From contig NZ_JBPOFB010000012.1 of assembly GCF_051251565.1 (NCBI RefSeq), forward strand, positions 23,069-87,068: DNA of 64,000 nucleotides, read 5' to 3'. Positions 25,574 through 34,263 of the stretch are shown here, one piece after another (within the stretch, counting starts at the first letter, position 1; every line of letters begins with the position of its first letter). The notes below the pieces were generated by a model. The model did no database searches and was not told where the DNA came from. It worked only from the letters and a program-made list of their open reading frames with translations. The DNA is from Marivita sp051251565 (lineage in GTDB: Bacteria > Pseudomonadota > Alphaproteobacteria > Rhodobacterales > Rhodobacteraceae). Position numbers and translations under genes: made by a program.

Positions 25574-26317
25574 TCAACTGAACAGCATGCCGCCGTTGAT
25601 GTCGATATTTGCCCCAGTGATAAAGCCACTGTCGTCACACGCAAGGAAGAGCACAAGATTTGCCGTGTCATCGACATGACCCTGACGTTTCAAAGGCGCG
25701 TTCGCCTCATAGCCGCGGCGGCCTGCGTCGGGGGTGTGGATGTTGTGGAAATCGGTGTCGATCATTCCGGGGCAAAGCGCGTTGACGCGGATCTTTGGGC
25801 CCAGCTCTTTGGCCAGGCCGCGCGTCATGGTCATGACAGCGCCTTTGGACGTGGCATAGGCCACAGCGCCCGGTCCTCCACCATCGCGTCCTGCCTGGCT
25901 TGCCAGGTTCACAATCGCGCCGCTGTCCATATGGGGCAGACAGGCTTTGACCATCAGAAAGGTGCTGGTCAGGTTCAGGTCTATCACCGCGTTCCAATGG
26001 TCAAGCGGCATGTCGGCAATTGTCTTGCGCGAAATCAGGCCGCCTGCATTGTTCACAAGGATATCTATACCACCGAATTCGGCGACGGTTTTGGCCACAA
26101 GCGCATCGACATCCGCCGGTTTGGTCAAATCGCCCTGCATCGCAAAGGCCTTGCCGCCATTGGCGGTAATCTCGGCCACGGCGGCATCCGCGCCTGCACT
26201 GCTTGAGAAATAGTTGATGGCGACATTGGCCCCTTCGGAGGCGAGTTTTTTCGCCACGGCCAAGCCGATGTCACGTCCGCCGCCAGAGATGATGGCGCTT
26301 TGGCCTGCAAGTTTCAT
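25574..26317 (-). CDS. SDR-family oxidoreductase, probable DEH reductase
   Basis: 247 aa classical short-chain dehydrogenase: cofactor motif GGGRDIG (12-18), NNAG (~88-91), catalytic Ser/Tyr/Lys (NLASQ...YATSKGA) and LCPGMIDTDF. It lies between the PL15-like lyase and kdgF. Equivalent neighbours in Agrobacterium (Atu3026) and Sphingomonas A1 reduce 4-deoxy-L-erythro-5-hexoseulose uronate (DEH) to KDG. That reaction is the most likely one here, but sequence alone does not fix substrate or cofactor. Confidence 0.82.
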   Translation of the reverse strand: MKLAGQSAIISGGGRDIGLAVAKKLASEGANVAINYFSSSAGADAAVAEITANGGKAFAMQGDLTKPADVDALVAKTVAEFGGIDILVNNAGGLISRKTIADMPLDHWNAVIDLNLTSTFLMVKACLPHMDSGAIVNLASQAGRDGGGPGAVAYATSKGAVMTMTRGLAKELGPKIRVNALCPGMIDTDFHNIHTPDAGRRGYEANAPLKRQGHVDDTANLVLFLACDDSGFITGANIDINGGMLFS

Positions 26318-26371
26318 GAACTGTCCTTCTCGTTTATTGGATGTCCCACGCGCTGCGCGGGGCCTGTCGGG

Positions 26372-28693
26372 TTAGGTGTTCGCCAGTTTCTTCATCACCA
26401 CTTTGAAGGTGTTTTCGTCGGCGTCGGTGAAATAGAGATCGGCGTCGTAGCCTTGATCATCCATGAAGTTGAAAATGCGCTTGGGGGCGTCCAGCCTGTA
26501 GGGCACCAGCAGCGTCGCAATCCGGTGCCGTGTGGCCGCGGGATAGCGTGCTGTCATGAAAGTGCTGACCGGCAGACCTTCGTAATCGGCAGGGTCCACA
26601 TCGGGAAAGCCGGTTTCCTGCACCATTTCGGGCTTGCCGGCTTCGGACCAGACAACCTGACCGTAGAACCCGGCGCGGGTGCCGGTGTTGCGGAATGAGG
26701 TCTTGCCCAGATCGAACGGGGTGTTTGCATGCAGCAGCCATTCCAGCGTGACCGGCGTTTGCGCATCAACCTTGTCGATGATGACGAAATAGCTGTTGCG
26801 GACAAAGTAGATTTCCCGCTCGGCCAATGTCACCTCGGGGGACAGGCTTTGATAGGCGGCGGTGGCGTCGCCATGGATGAAAATGTGGTCTTCGCGTTCC
26901 TCGGCTGCCACGATGCGGCCGGTGGCGGCCATCGCGCGGGCCTTGTCCTTTTCTGCGTATTGTCCTTTGCCATTGATCAGAATGGCGTTTTTGGACCGGG
27001 TCTGCCGCCGCCAATTGCGGTGCATCGAAGAATTGAACGCCACGTAATAGCCGGACTGGATGGCCATGTCTTCGCCGTAGGCCGAAAGGCAAAAGGCGTT
27101 CTGATCGCCATGGCTGTGGCTGATCGATCCGAAGGGTGAGGATTTGAACACGAATTGAATATGGTTTTCTGGATCGGCCATCGCGTGTTGCAGGCCAACC
27201 CAGCCGATGCCCCGAAAGTGGCGCATGCCATCTTCGGGCGGCGTGGCCGCGACCACTGGAAAGTCGGTCTGAAAGACCATTTCGTCGAAATGGGTGTCCC
27301 ACCAGCCCCAATTGTAGAACGCCATTTCGGTGCCGGGGTTCAGGCGCAGGTTTTCTTCGCAATACCACTGGTATGCGCCATTGCCGGTCACGCCGGCGAA
27401 TTGGCGCATGTTGAGGCCGGTTTTGATGCCGGGAAAGTCGCCTTGCGTGCTGTCATCGCCAAAAGTGGCGCGCCGCGTGTTGGGCGCTTTGCAATAGAGC
27501 GGGAAATCCCCGGTGTTTTGCAAGAAGGGCCGTTTGTAGAGGTCGACACCGGTGAAAGATTTCAGCCGGTTCGCCGCATCGATCAGATAGGCCATGCCCA
27601 TCATCCAGTAATTTGTCCCTTCGGCCCAGCCGCCATCGCTGTCGCCCCATGGGGAATAGACGGTGAAAAGGAACTCGATGCAGTAGTTGAGCCAGTCGCG
27701 CGCCTCGTCCGCGTCGTCGTCGCCAAGCAGGGCGATACAGGCAGGCACAAGGGTCAGCGACACGGACCGCACCGCGTGGCTGTCATAGGGAAAGAGATGG
27801 ATCTTGGCGTTCAGGATTGCGTGTTCTGCGATGTCGCGGGTGCGGACCAGAAGCGCCGTGCGCACGGTTACGCGTTCTTCTTCGCTCAGAACATCATAAA
27901 GCCAGTCATAACCCCATGCCAAACCGTTGCAGACCCGGTAGGCCCATTCATCTGTGTAGGCGCGCGACGTGACGCCCATTGGATCCCATGACGCAGCTTC
28001 AAGCAGCCATTCCTTGGCGCGGGCGGTCATCTCGGAAGTGCCGGTGACCTTGCCGCCGATGGCAAGGTGGCGGATCGCGTACCAGTGTTCTTGCAGGTCG
28101 ATATAGGTTTGGCGCCACACCGGCGCGACGCGCTTGTGATCGGGATAGCCCGCAGGTTCTGACATCACATCCCGCTCCATCCAGGGCAGGACGGAGTTCT
28201 CAAAAAACGTGGACCAGGCGTATTTCGTGGGGTCTGCTTTGACCTCGGCGCAAAAAGGGGCGAGCCGGTCCGGTGTCATCCACAAGCGCGGGTGTGCACA
28301 GGATGTACCGGCAAACCGTGTGTCGCGGGCGGGCAGGGGCGTTTCGGGCAGGCCTGCGGTGATCTCAAAGCTGCGCGATGTGCTCCAGGTGGTTGTGGGC
28401 GTACCGGACTTGGGATCACACACCGCGTAAGACCAGTGGTGTGTGCCTTCGGGAAAGGTCACATCCGGGGTAAAGAAATTTAGCGGGATCGGGCCAAACA
28501 CCTGCGTTGCCTTGGCCGGATAGGTGGGATCGGTTGACACCCGCAAAACGTAATGCGCTTCGTCCTCGATCACCGGCAGCCATGTGAATCGGGGCGGGTT
28601 TTCGACCAGAGCGTCGGTTGCAACCGGGGCGTATTGGATCGTCAGGCGGCCTGCCTTGGGTTCATCGAGCGTGGACAGAGCTGTGGCGGACAT
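26372..28693 (-). CDS. Heparinase II/III-like protein, PL15-type exo-oligoalginate lyase
   Basis: 773 aa, without a signal peptide, hence cytoplasmic. An N-terminal DUF4962/alpha-alpha toroid region (to ~400) is followed by a heparinase II/III beta-sandwich with ISHSHGDQNAFCLSAYGE. Length and layout match the Agrobacterium PL15 exolyase Atu3025 (776 aa). Its catalytic His311/Tyr365 (from memory) fall at the level of His306 (DSHAVRS) and Tyr362 (EGTNYW) here. It would degrade imported oligoalginate to unsaturated monomers. Flanking genes encode an AlgQ-type binding protein and a DEH reductase-like SDR, which supports alginate as substrate. Confidence 0.88.
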   Translation of the reverse strand: MSATALSTLDEPKAGRLTIQYAPVATDALVENPPRFTWLPVIEDEAHYVLRVSTDPTYPAKATQVFGPIPLNFFTPDVTFPEGTHHWSYAVCDPKSGTPTTTWSTSRSFEITAGLPETPLPARDTRFAGTSCAHPRLWMTPDRLAPFCAEVKADPTKYAWSTFFENSVLPWMERDVMSEPAGYPDHKRVAPVWRQTYIDLQEHWYAIRHLAIGGKVTGTSEMTARAKEWLLEAASWDPMGVTSRAYTDEWAYRVCNGLAWGYDWLYDVLSEEERVTVRTALLVRTRDIAEHAILNAKIHLFPYDSHAVRSVSLTLVPACIALLGDDDADEARDWLNYCIEFLFTVYSPWGDSDGGWAEGTNYWMMGMAYLIDAANRLKSFTGVDLYKRPFLQNTGDFPLYCKAPNTRRATFGDDSTQGDFPGIKTGLNMRQFAGVTGNGAYQWYCEENLRLNPGTEMAFYNWGWWDTHFDEMVFQTDFPVVAATPPEDGMRHFRGIGWVGLQHAMADPENHIQFVFKSSPFGSISHSHGDQNAFCLSAYGEDMAIQSGYYVAFNSSMHRNWRRQTRSKNAILINGKGQYAEKDKARAMAATGRIVAAEEREDHIFIHGDATAAYQSLSPEVTLAEREIYFVRNSYFVIIDKVDAQTPVTLEWLLHANTPFDLGKTSFRNTGTRAGFYGQVVWSEAGKPEMVQETGFPDVDPADYEGLPVSTFMTARYPAATRHRIATLLVPYRLDAPKRIFNFMDDQGYDADLYFTDADENTFKVVMKKLANT

Positions 28694-28732
28694 GTGCGAT
28701 CCTTGATGGGCAAGTCGTTGGGAATAACAGGC

Positions 28733-28750
28733 GGCCGGAGGGGACCGGCC
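28733..28750 (-). terminator. GC hairpin between the AlgQ-like and lyase genes
   Basis: GGCCGG (28733-28738) and CCGGCC (28745-28750) form a short stem just after the binding-protein stop codon. No T run. It is placed like the hairpins in the other transport operons. Confidence 0.5.
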
Positions 28751-28772
28751 ACCTGTGGTTGGCTGGAGAGGA

Positions 28773-30341
28773 TCAGCCGTATTGGCGCGCGTATGCGGAG
28801 TTCAGAACTTCGATCACCTGATCGTAGCCCATGTCATTGAGCGTCTCGACATAGTCAGCCCAGTCGTCCTGGATGTTGCCAGAGCCCAGAACCCATGCCT
28901 GCTGGCGTTCCAGCATGTAAGTGCGGATGGACGGCCAATAGCGATCATAGATTTCTTGTTCGTCCTTCGTAAAGGCAACGCCCAGGAACTGATCCACAAG
29001 CAGGTCGTGCTGGTCATACAGCTCGATCCCTTTGCGGGCCGCTTCGGCGGTCCACTGCCATTCATACCGGTAATCCTGCCAGTAGCCGCGCTGGATTTGT
29101 GCGCCGACGGCCCACATCTGTGCATTCACGGGTTGATCGTTCGACAGAACCGCGTCTTTGTAGATCGGCTCTCCGTCGATGATGTCGTAGTGCACGCCTT
29201 CGATGCCAAAGTTCGACAAAAGCCGCCCTTCTTCGGTGAACCAGAAGTCGAAATACTTGATCGTTTCGACTGGGTTTTCGTTGGTGTGGCTGATCGCCCA
29301 GCCATCCGGCTTGATCGGAATGCGGCGGTGCTCTTCCATGCGGCGACCGCTGGGTGACGCCGGGGGCAGGAACGGGATAAAGTTGAAGCCCTCAACCTTG
29401 TCCGCCAGCGCGGCGTTGTACCCGGACGTGGACGCGAACCAGTCATGGGTCATGCCGCCCAGGTTTTCTGACAGCAGGTATTCGCGTGCCGACGATCCAC
29501 GGGTAAACACCTCGGGGTCGATCAGGCCTTCGGCGTACCATTTTGCGACATTGGTCAATGCATCACGATACGCGTCCTCGGCATATGGGTGAACGACCAT
29601 GCCCTTGTCTTCGTTGACATAGAAATCGTGGAACGTGTCCGACCCCGAAGAGCGCGCATCCCACAAGGTGACGAGGCGGATGGTTTCTTCCCAGTTGCGC
29701 GCAAAGAATGGCACTTCGTCCTTCATGCCATTACCGTTGGGATCCTGATCGCGGAACGCCACCAGCACCTCGTAAAGCGCGTCTACGTTTTGCGGCTGTT
29801 CCAGCCCCAGCGCGTCAAGCCAATCCTGACGGATGAAATAGGCCCGGCCATATTTGCCGTCGGGCAGGTAGGGGATATAGTAATAGTTCCCATCATAGGC
29901 CGAAATCGCCTGTTGCAGGCCGGGATGGCTGTCCCAGAAGGCCTGAATGTTGGGGGCGTGTTCCTTGACCAGGTCGTTCAGCGGGGCAAAGGCGCCTTGT
30001 GGACCGAATTCATTGACCGGCTGTTGGATAAGGTGGCCCCCGACGATGTCAGGCATGTCGCCCGAGGCGATCAGCAGGTTCATCGCTTCGCCGGAATCCT
30101 TGGTGTTCTTGCCAAAGGTCTGGTCAACCAGATGCACACCCGTCATGGCGCGCGCGGCTTCTTCCACGGGGTAGATTTCGTTGGCGTCGCCGCCAACACC
30201 GTAGCCCTGTGCGCGGGGCCAATGCATGTGGATTGTAAGCTCAAGCGGTTCGTCCACGATGCGCAAGTGGTCTTCGGCAAAGGCTGGTGCCGTGATAGCC
30301 GTTGTGGCCAACATGGCGAGGGTCAGTGACAGTTTTCGCAT
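28773..30341 (-). CDS. algQ: AlgQ-like alginate-oligosaccharide-binding protein
   Basis: 522 aa. The signal peptide ends TAPAFA (1-22). The mature protein strongly resembles Sphingomonas sp. A1 AlgQ1/AlgQ2 as recalled: LTIHMHW near the start, ASGDMPDIVGG, GAFAPLNDLVKEHAPNIQAF, LPDGKYGRAYFIRQDWL, GGMTHDWFAST, and QIQRGYWQDYRYEWQWT. The EF-hand-like calcium loop DPNGNGMKDE is at 200-209. AlgQ proteins bind oligoalginate in the periplasm and deliver it to AlgM1M2S. GGGAGG precedes the ATG. Confidence 0.92.
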   Translation of the reverse strand: MRKLSLTLAMLATTAITAPAFAEDHLRIVDEPLELTIHMHWPRAQGYGVGGDANEIYPVEEAARAMTGVHLVDQTFGKNTKDSGEAMNLLIASGDMPDIVGGHLIQQPVNEFGPQGAFAPLNDLVKEHAPNIQAFWDSHPGLQQAISAYDGNYYYIPYLPDGKYGRAYFIRQDWLDALGLEQPQNVDALYEVLVAFRDQDPNGNGMKDEVPFFARNWEETIRLVTLWDARSSGSDTFHDFYVNEDKGMVVHPYAEDAYRDALTNVAKWYAEGLIDPEVFTRGSSAREYLLSENLGGMTHDWFASTSGYNAALADKVEGFNFIPFLPPASPSGRRMEEHRRIPIKPDGWAISHTNENPVETIKYFDFWFTEEGRLLSNFGIEGVHYDIIDGEPIYKDAVLSNDQPVNAQMWAVGAQIQRGYWQDYRYEWQWTAEAARKGIELYDQHDLLVDQFLGVAFTKDEQEIYDRYWPSIRTYMLERQQAWVLGSGNIQDDWADYVETLNDMGYDQVIEVLNSAYARQYG

Positions 30342-30368
30342 GATTTCCTCCCTTGGATGCGAGCGTCG

Positions 30369-31250
30369 TTATTCCTTCACTCCGCCCAGCAGGATGCCCT
30401 TGCTGAAATACTTCTGGAGAAAGGGGTAGATGAGCAGGATCGGAATGATCGAGCAGACAATGATCGCGGCGCTGACCGTTTCGACCGAATAGGGCGCATT
30501 GATCAGTTCGGCCCCAAAGGTTTCGTCATCGGTCAGTTCGGTGATGATGTGGCGCAGGTAGACTTGCAGGGGGATCTTGTCTTCGTCCTGCAAGAGCACC
30601 ATCGCCCAAAAGAACCCGTTCCAACGCGACACGATGCAAAACAGCGCGACGGTGGCGATGGCAGGTTTGGAAAGCGGCAGGTACACCTTCCAGAGCACCT
30701 GAAATTCATTGGCCCCATCCATCCGCGCCGCCTCTTCAAAGGATTGTGGAATGGCTTCGAAGAAGTTGCGCAGCAGGATGATGTTGAAGCCGTTGACGGC
30801 AAAGCCGATGATGATGCCGAAATAGCTGTCCAACAGGCCCAGATCGCGCATGTTCAGGAAGAACGGGATCAGGCCCGCGTTGAACCACATGGTGAAAGCC
30901 ACCATCAGGTTCCAGAACCGCCGACCGTAAAGCTGTGGACGCGACAGGGCATAGGCACCGGGGATGATGAACGCGAGGCTCATCAGGGTGCCGCCGATCG
31001 TGTAGATGAAGGTGTTCTTGTAGCTGATCCAGAACTGCGGTTCGATCAGAACACGCTTATAGGCCTCCAGTGTAAATTCCACCGGCGTGAGGACCACATT
31101 GCCCGCGCGCGCCTCGAACCCGCTGCTGAGCGACAGGGATGTGATATAGATGAACGGGTACAGAGTGGAGATTGCGAAGAGCGCGATCAACACCATGTTC
31201 ACGATCACGAAAAGCTTATCGCCACGGGAGTAGAGGTTCATATTCGCCAT
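30369..31250 (-). CDS. algM2: Sugar-type ABC permease, AlgM2-like
   Basis: 293 aa with six membrane segments and the CUT1 coupling loop EEAARMDGANEFQVLWKVYL, followed by KPAIATVALFCIVSRWNGFFWA. The C-terminus ends FSKGILLGGVKE, the usual end of MalG/AlgM2-type permeases. ATG 31250 follows a GGGAAAGAG ribosome site 14 bp after the preceding gene. It forms the channel with the AlgM1-like subunit. Confidence 0.9.
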   Translation of the reverse strand: MANMNLYSRGDKLFVIVNMVLIALFAISTLYPFIYITSLSLSSGFEARAGNVVLTPVEFTLEAYKRVLIEPQFWISYKNTFIYTIGGTLMSLAFIIPGAYALSRPQLYGRRFWNLMVAFTMWFNAGLIPFFLNMRDLGLLDSYFGIIIGFAVNGFNIILLRNFFEAIPQSFEEAARMDGANEFQVLWKVYLPLSKPAIATVALFCIVSRWNGFFWAMVLLQDEDKIPLQVYLRHIITELTDDETFGAELINAPYSVETVSAAIIVCSIIPILLIYPFLQKYFSKGILLGGVKE

Positions 31251-31264
31251 TGTCTCTTTCCCTC

Positions 31265-32260
31265 TTACCAAAGCGACGTGTGCGAATAGCGCCGTGAGAT
31301 GGTGTTGGCGGTCATCACCAGCGCAAAGGCGATCACGGCGTTGAACAGACCGGCGGCCGCGGCGAAGTCATACTGTCCGCCCTGCAAGCCCTGCCGGTAG
31401 ATAAAGGTGTTCACGACATCAGCGGTCTCGTAGGTGGCGGGCTGATAAAGCAGGATGATCATCTCGAATGAAATTTCGAGAATGTTGCCGATGCGGATGA
31501 TCAACATGATGATGATCGTCGGCAGGATCGATGGAACGGTGATTTTCCACATCATCTGCCAACGCGATGCCCCATCGACCACGGCGCTTTCGTAGAGCGT
31601 CGGAGAGACCCCCGCGATGGCGGCCAGATAGACGATGGATTGGAAGCCTGCCTCTTGCCAGATGCCTGTGCCGATAAAGATCGGGCGGAACCATTCGGGT
31701 TTGGTCAGAAAGTAGATCGGGTCCGCGCCAAACCAGCCTAACACCGTGTTCACGATCCCGGCCGAGGGCGAAAAGGCTGTCATGACGATGCCCGCAATGA
31801 TCACGGACGAGATGAAATGCGGCAGGTAGACGATGGTTTGCGCGGTCTTCTTGAAGGTCTGGTTCAGGACTTCGTTGAACATCAGCGCCAAAAGAATGGG
31901 CACCGGAAAGCCAAACAGCAGACCATAAGCGCTCATGATGATTGTGTTGCGCAGGGCCCGGAGGAATTGATCGTTGTTGAACAGGGTTTCAAAATGTTCG
32001 AACCCGATCCACTGGCTTCCGGCCACGCCCCGGAAAATCGAGTAATCCTTGAAGGCGATTTGCAGGCCGTACATCGGCTTGTAGAGGAAGATCACCAACC
32101 AAAGGATCGTCGGCAAGAGCATCGCGTATAATTGCCATTCCCGTTTCAGGTGATCGATGATCCGCTGACCACGGCTCTGGCGGCGATCGCGTTGAGCCGC
32201 TTGCGCATCGCCCGACCGCCGTGCGCGGGTGCCGTCTGTGACGTTGGGATCGCTGCTCAT
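31265..32260 (-). CDS. algM1: Sugar-type ABC permease, AlgM1-like
   Basis: 331 aa. A basic cytoplasmic N-terminal tail (to ~45) precedes six membrane segments. The segments include YKPMYGLQIAFKDYSIFRG, typical of LplB/AlgM1 permeases, and the coupling loop YESAVVDGASRWQMMWKITVP. ATG 32260 overlaps the ATPase stop codon (ATGA). It partners AlgM2 in importing oligouronides. Confidence 0.9.
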   Translation of the reverse strand: MSSDPNVTDGTRARRSGDAQAAQRDRRQSRGQRIIDHLKREWQLYAMLLPTILWLVIFLYKPMYGLQIAFKDYSIFRGVAGSQWIGFEHFETLFNNDQFLRALRNTIIMSAYGLLFGFPVPILLALMFNEVLNQTFKKTAQTIVYLPHFISSVIIAGIVMTAFSPSAGIVNTVLGWFGADPIYFLTKPEWFRPIFIGTGIWQEAGFQSIVYLAAIAGVSPTLYESAVVDGASRWQMMWKITVPSILPTIIIMLIIRIGNILEISFEMIILLYQPATYETADVVNTFIYRQGLQGGQYDFAAAAGLFNAVIAFALVMTANTISRRYSHTSLW

Positions 32261-33360
32261 TGTTCCGACACCTGACCGGGCAGCGCCTGACCTGTTTTCG
32301 CGTCGAATATGCGGATCAGGTGTGGGTCGATGGTAAAGCCCGAAATCCCGTTAAGAATGTGCATCTGGCCAACTGTTTCTGTGCGAATGACAAATGTGTC
32401 GCCTTGCAGGGTGCCGTGGATCAGCGCCTCGGACCCCAGAGTCTCAATCAGATCCACATCAATCCGCACGCGCCCTGCGACGGAATCGTCGGCGACGGTG
32501 ACGAATTCGGGGCGAATGCCCAGCGTAACGTATGTGCCCACCGCGTTTCGAAGCGAGGGCAGTGGCGCAAGCGGCAGGCTGTTGCCGCCAAACTCGGCCA
32601 TCGGACCCTGATCGCCTGCGACGATCTTTGCGGTGACCATGTTCATCGGGGGGGACCCGAGAAAACTGGCAACAAAGGTGTTCACGGGGTTCAGGAACAG
32701 GTCCATTGGTGTGCCGATCTGTTCGATCCGTCCGTCATGCATCACGACAATGCGGTCAGCGAGGGTCATCGCTTCGACCTGATCGTGGGTCACATAGATT
32801 GATGTCACCCCAAGGCGGTTGTGCAGGCGCTTGATCTCGGCGCGCATTTGGGTGCGCAGCTTGGCGTCGAGATTGGATAGGGGCTCGTCGAACAAAAACA
32901 CCTTTGGGCGGCGCACAATCGCACGGCCCATCGCCACGCGCTGACGCTGACCACCGGACAGATCGGCGGGGCGGCGGTCCATATAGGGGGTAAGGCCAAG
33001 GATTTCGCCCACCTCAGACACCGAAGACGCGATGACCTCTTTGCTTTCCTTGCGGATGCGCAGGCCAAAGGCGATGTTTTCGGCCACGTTCAGATGCGGG
33101 TAGAGCGCGTAGTTCTGGAACACCATCGCAACATCCCGGTCCTTGGGCGCAACCCGGTTCACATAGCGTCCGTCAATAGTCAGATCGCCATCGCTGATCT
33201 CTTCAAGGCCGGCAATCATCCGCAGGGTTGTGGACTTGCCGCAGCCTGACGGACCGACGAGCACAACGAATTCCTTTTCCGCGACTTCAAGGTCGATTCC
33301 ATGAACCACCTGAAGGCCTCCATAGGCCTTTACGATGCCGCTAAGACGCACGCCTGACAT
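32257..33360 (-). CDS. algS: Sugar-type ABC ATPase, AlgS-like (UgpC/MsmX type)
   Basis: 367 aa. Walker A GPSGCGKSTT, Q-loop MVFQNYALYPHLNVAENI, signature LSGGQRQRVAMG, Walker B VFLFDEPLSNLD and switch His VTHDQ. A C-terminal TOBE/MOP regulatory domain (~240-367) is typical of CUT1 ATPases. It is the first gene of the nine-gene minus-strand operon ending at 23533 and starts downstream of two GTATAC operators. ATG 33360 is preferred over the upstream start at 33399 because GGGAGAG lies just before it. Confidence 0.93.
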   Translation of the reverse strand: MSGVRLSGIVKAYGGLQVVHGIDLEVAEKEFVVLVGPSGCGKSTTLRMIAGLEEISDGDLTIDGRYVNRVAPKDRDVAMVFQNYALYPHLNVAENIAFGLRIRKESKEVIASSVSEVGEILGLTPYMDRRPADLSGGQRQRVAMGRAIVRRPKVFLFDEPLSNLDAKLRTQMRAEIKRLHNRLGVTSIYVTHDQVEAMTLADRIVVMHDGRIEQIGTPMDLFLNPVNTFVASFLGSPPMNMVTAKIVAGDQGPMAEFGGNSLPLAPLPSLRNAVGTYVTLGIRPEFVTVADDSVAGRVRIDVDLIETLGSEALIHGTLQGDTFVIRTETVGQMHILNGISGFTIDPHLIRIFDAKTGQALPGQVSEQ

Positions 33361-33431
33361 GGCTTCTCTCCCCTGTGGGCGCCCTCTCCCCTGGCGCACG
33401 TGTCCGAGCCTGATTCGTCGGCTTGGTCAAT

Positions 33432-33463
33432 CTGGTATACTAGTAATCTTACTGGTATACCAG
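33432..33463. promoter_or_regulatory. Paired GTATAC operators between algS and the GntR gene
   Basis: CTGGTATACTAG (33432-33443) and the perfect palindrome CTGGTATACCAG (33452-33463) have centres 20 bp apart, two helical turns. They lie in the divergent promoter region. A third perfect copy, CTAGTATACTAG, precedes the Gfo/Idh operon at 39670. The adjacent GntR regulator is the obvious binder. Confidence 0.82.
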
Positions 33464-33510
33464 TTTCAATTCGGGTAAGGTTTGGGAAAGACTGATATTG
33501 GAGGCTCAAA

Positions 33511-34203
33511 ATGGCCGAGGTGACCCAGCTTGGGGAACGGCGCACAAGCGTCGATGATGTGTTCGACTTTCTGCAAAACGAGATCCTGTCGCTTCAGCTG
33601 CGTCCGGGTGACAAGATATCGGAAGCCGAGATCGCGGCGCGGTTTGGCGTGTCGCGGCAACCTGTGCGGGACGCGTTCAGCCGCTTGGCCAATCTTGATC
33701 TTTTACTGATCCGCCCGCAGCGCGCCACCGAGGTGAAACGCTTTTCCATGCGCGAGATCGAGAAATCCCGGTTTGTGCGGGCCTCGGTCGAAAAAGAAGT
33801 GCTGCGTCGTGCGGCTCAATTCTGCGATGCGGTTGGCGCGGCGGAACTGGACATTGCCATTGCCAAGCAGGTGGACCTGCTGAACCGCCGTGATTTCGGG
33901 GCGTTCGGGGCAATGGACTATGATTTCCACAAGAGGCTGTGTCGAATCGCGCGGGCCGATTTCGCCTTTGACGTCATCATGTCCGAAAAATCCAAAGTTG
34001 ACCGCCTGTGTATGCTGAGCCTGTCCAAGGAAGACCGCATGCCGGAACTGGTCGAAGATCACCGCCAGATTGCCGAAGCGGTCAAGGCGCATGACGCGGA
34101 TACCGCGGTGGCTGCGGGCGTGCTGCACCTGTCGCGGCTTGATGAGACGATCCGTTTCATCTCGGAGACGAATGCAAACTATTTCGAGATGACGGATCGT
34201 TAA
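33511..34203 (+). CDS. GntR-family regulator (FCD subfamily) of the alginate/uronate locus
   Basis: 230 aa. N-terminal wHTH with LRPGDKISEAEIAARFGVSRQPVRDAFSRL, then an FCD effector domain with DYDFHKRLCRIA and EDHRQIAEAVKAHD, the His/Asp positions typical of FCD metal-dependent sensors. It is transcribed divergently from the alginate operon across two GTATAC palindromes and leads the MATE-kduI-kduD genes. The effector is probably a uronate breakdown intermediate such as KDG or DEH, which is inference. Confidence 0.9.
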   Translation: MAEVTQLGERRTSVDDVFDFLQNEILSLQLRPGDKISEAEIAARFGVSRQPVRDAFSRLANLDLLLIRPQRATEVKRFSMREIEKSRFVRASVEKEVLRRAAQFCDAVGAAELDIAIAKQVDLLNRRDFGAFGAMDYDFHKRLCRIARADFAFDVIMSEKSKVDRLCMLSLSKEDRMPELVEDHRQIAEAVKAHDADTAVAAGVLHLSRLDETIRFISETNANYFEMTDR

Positions 34204-34263
34204 GATGAAGCCCGCAGTCGCGGATTGCCTGTCGAGACCTGAAACTGTCCTGCGCGTGTCCGC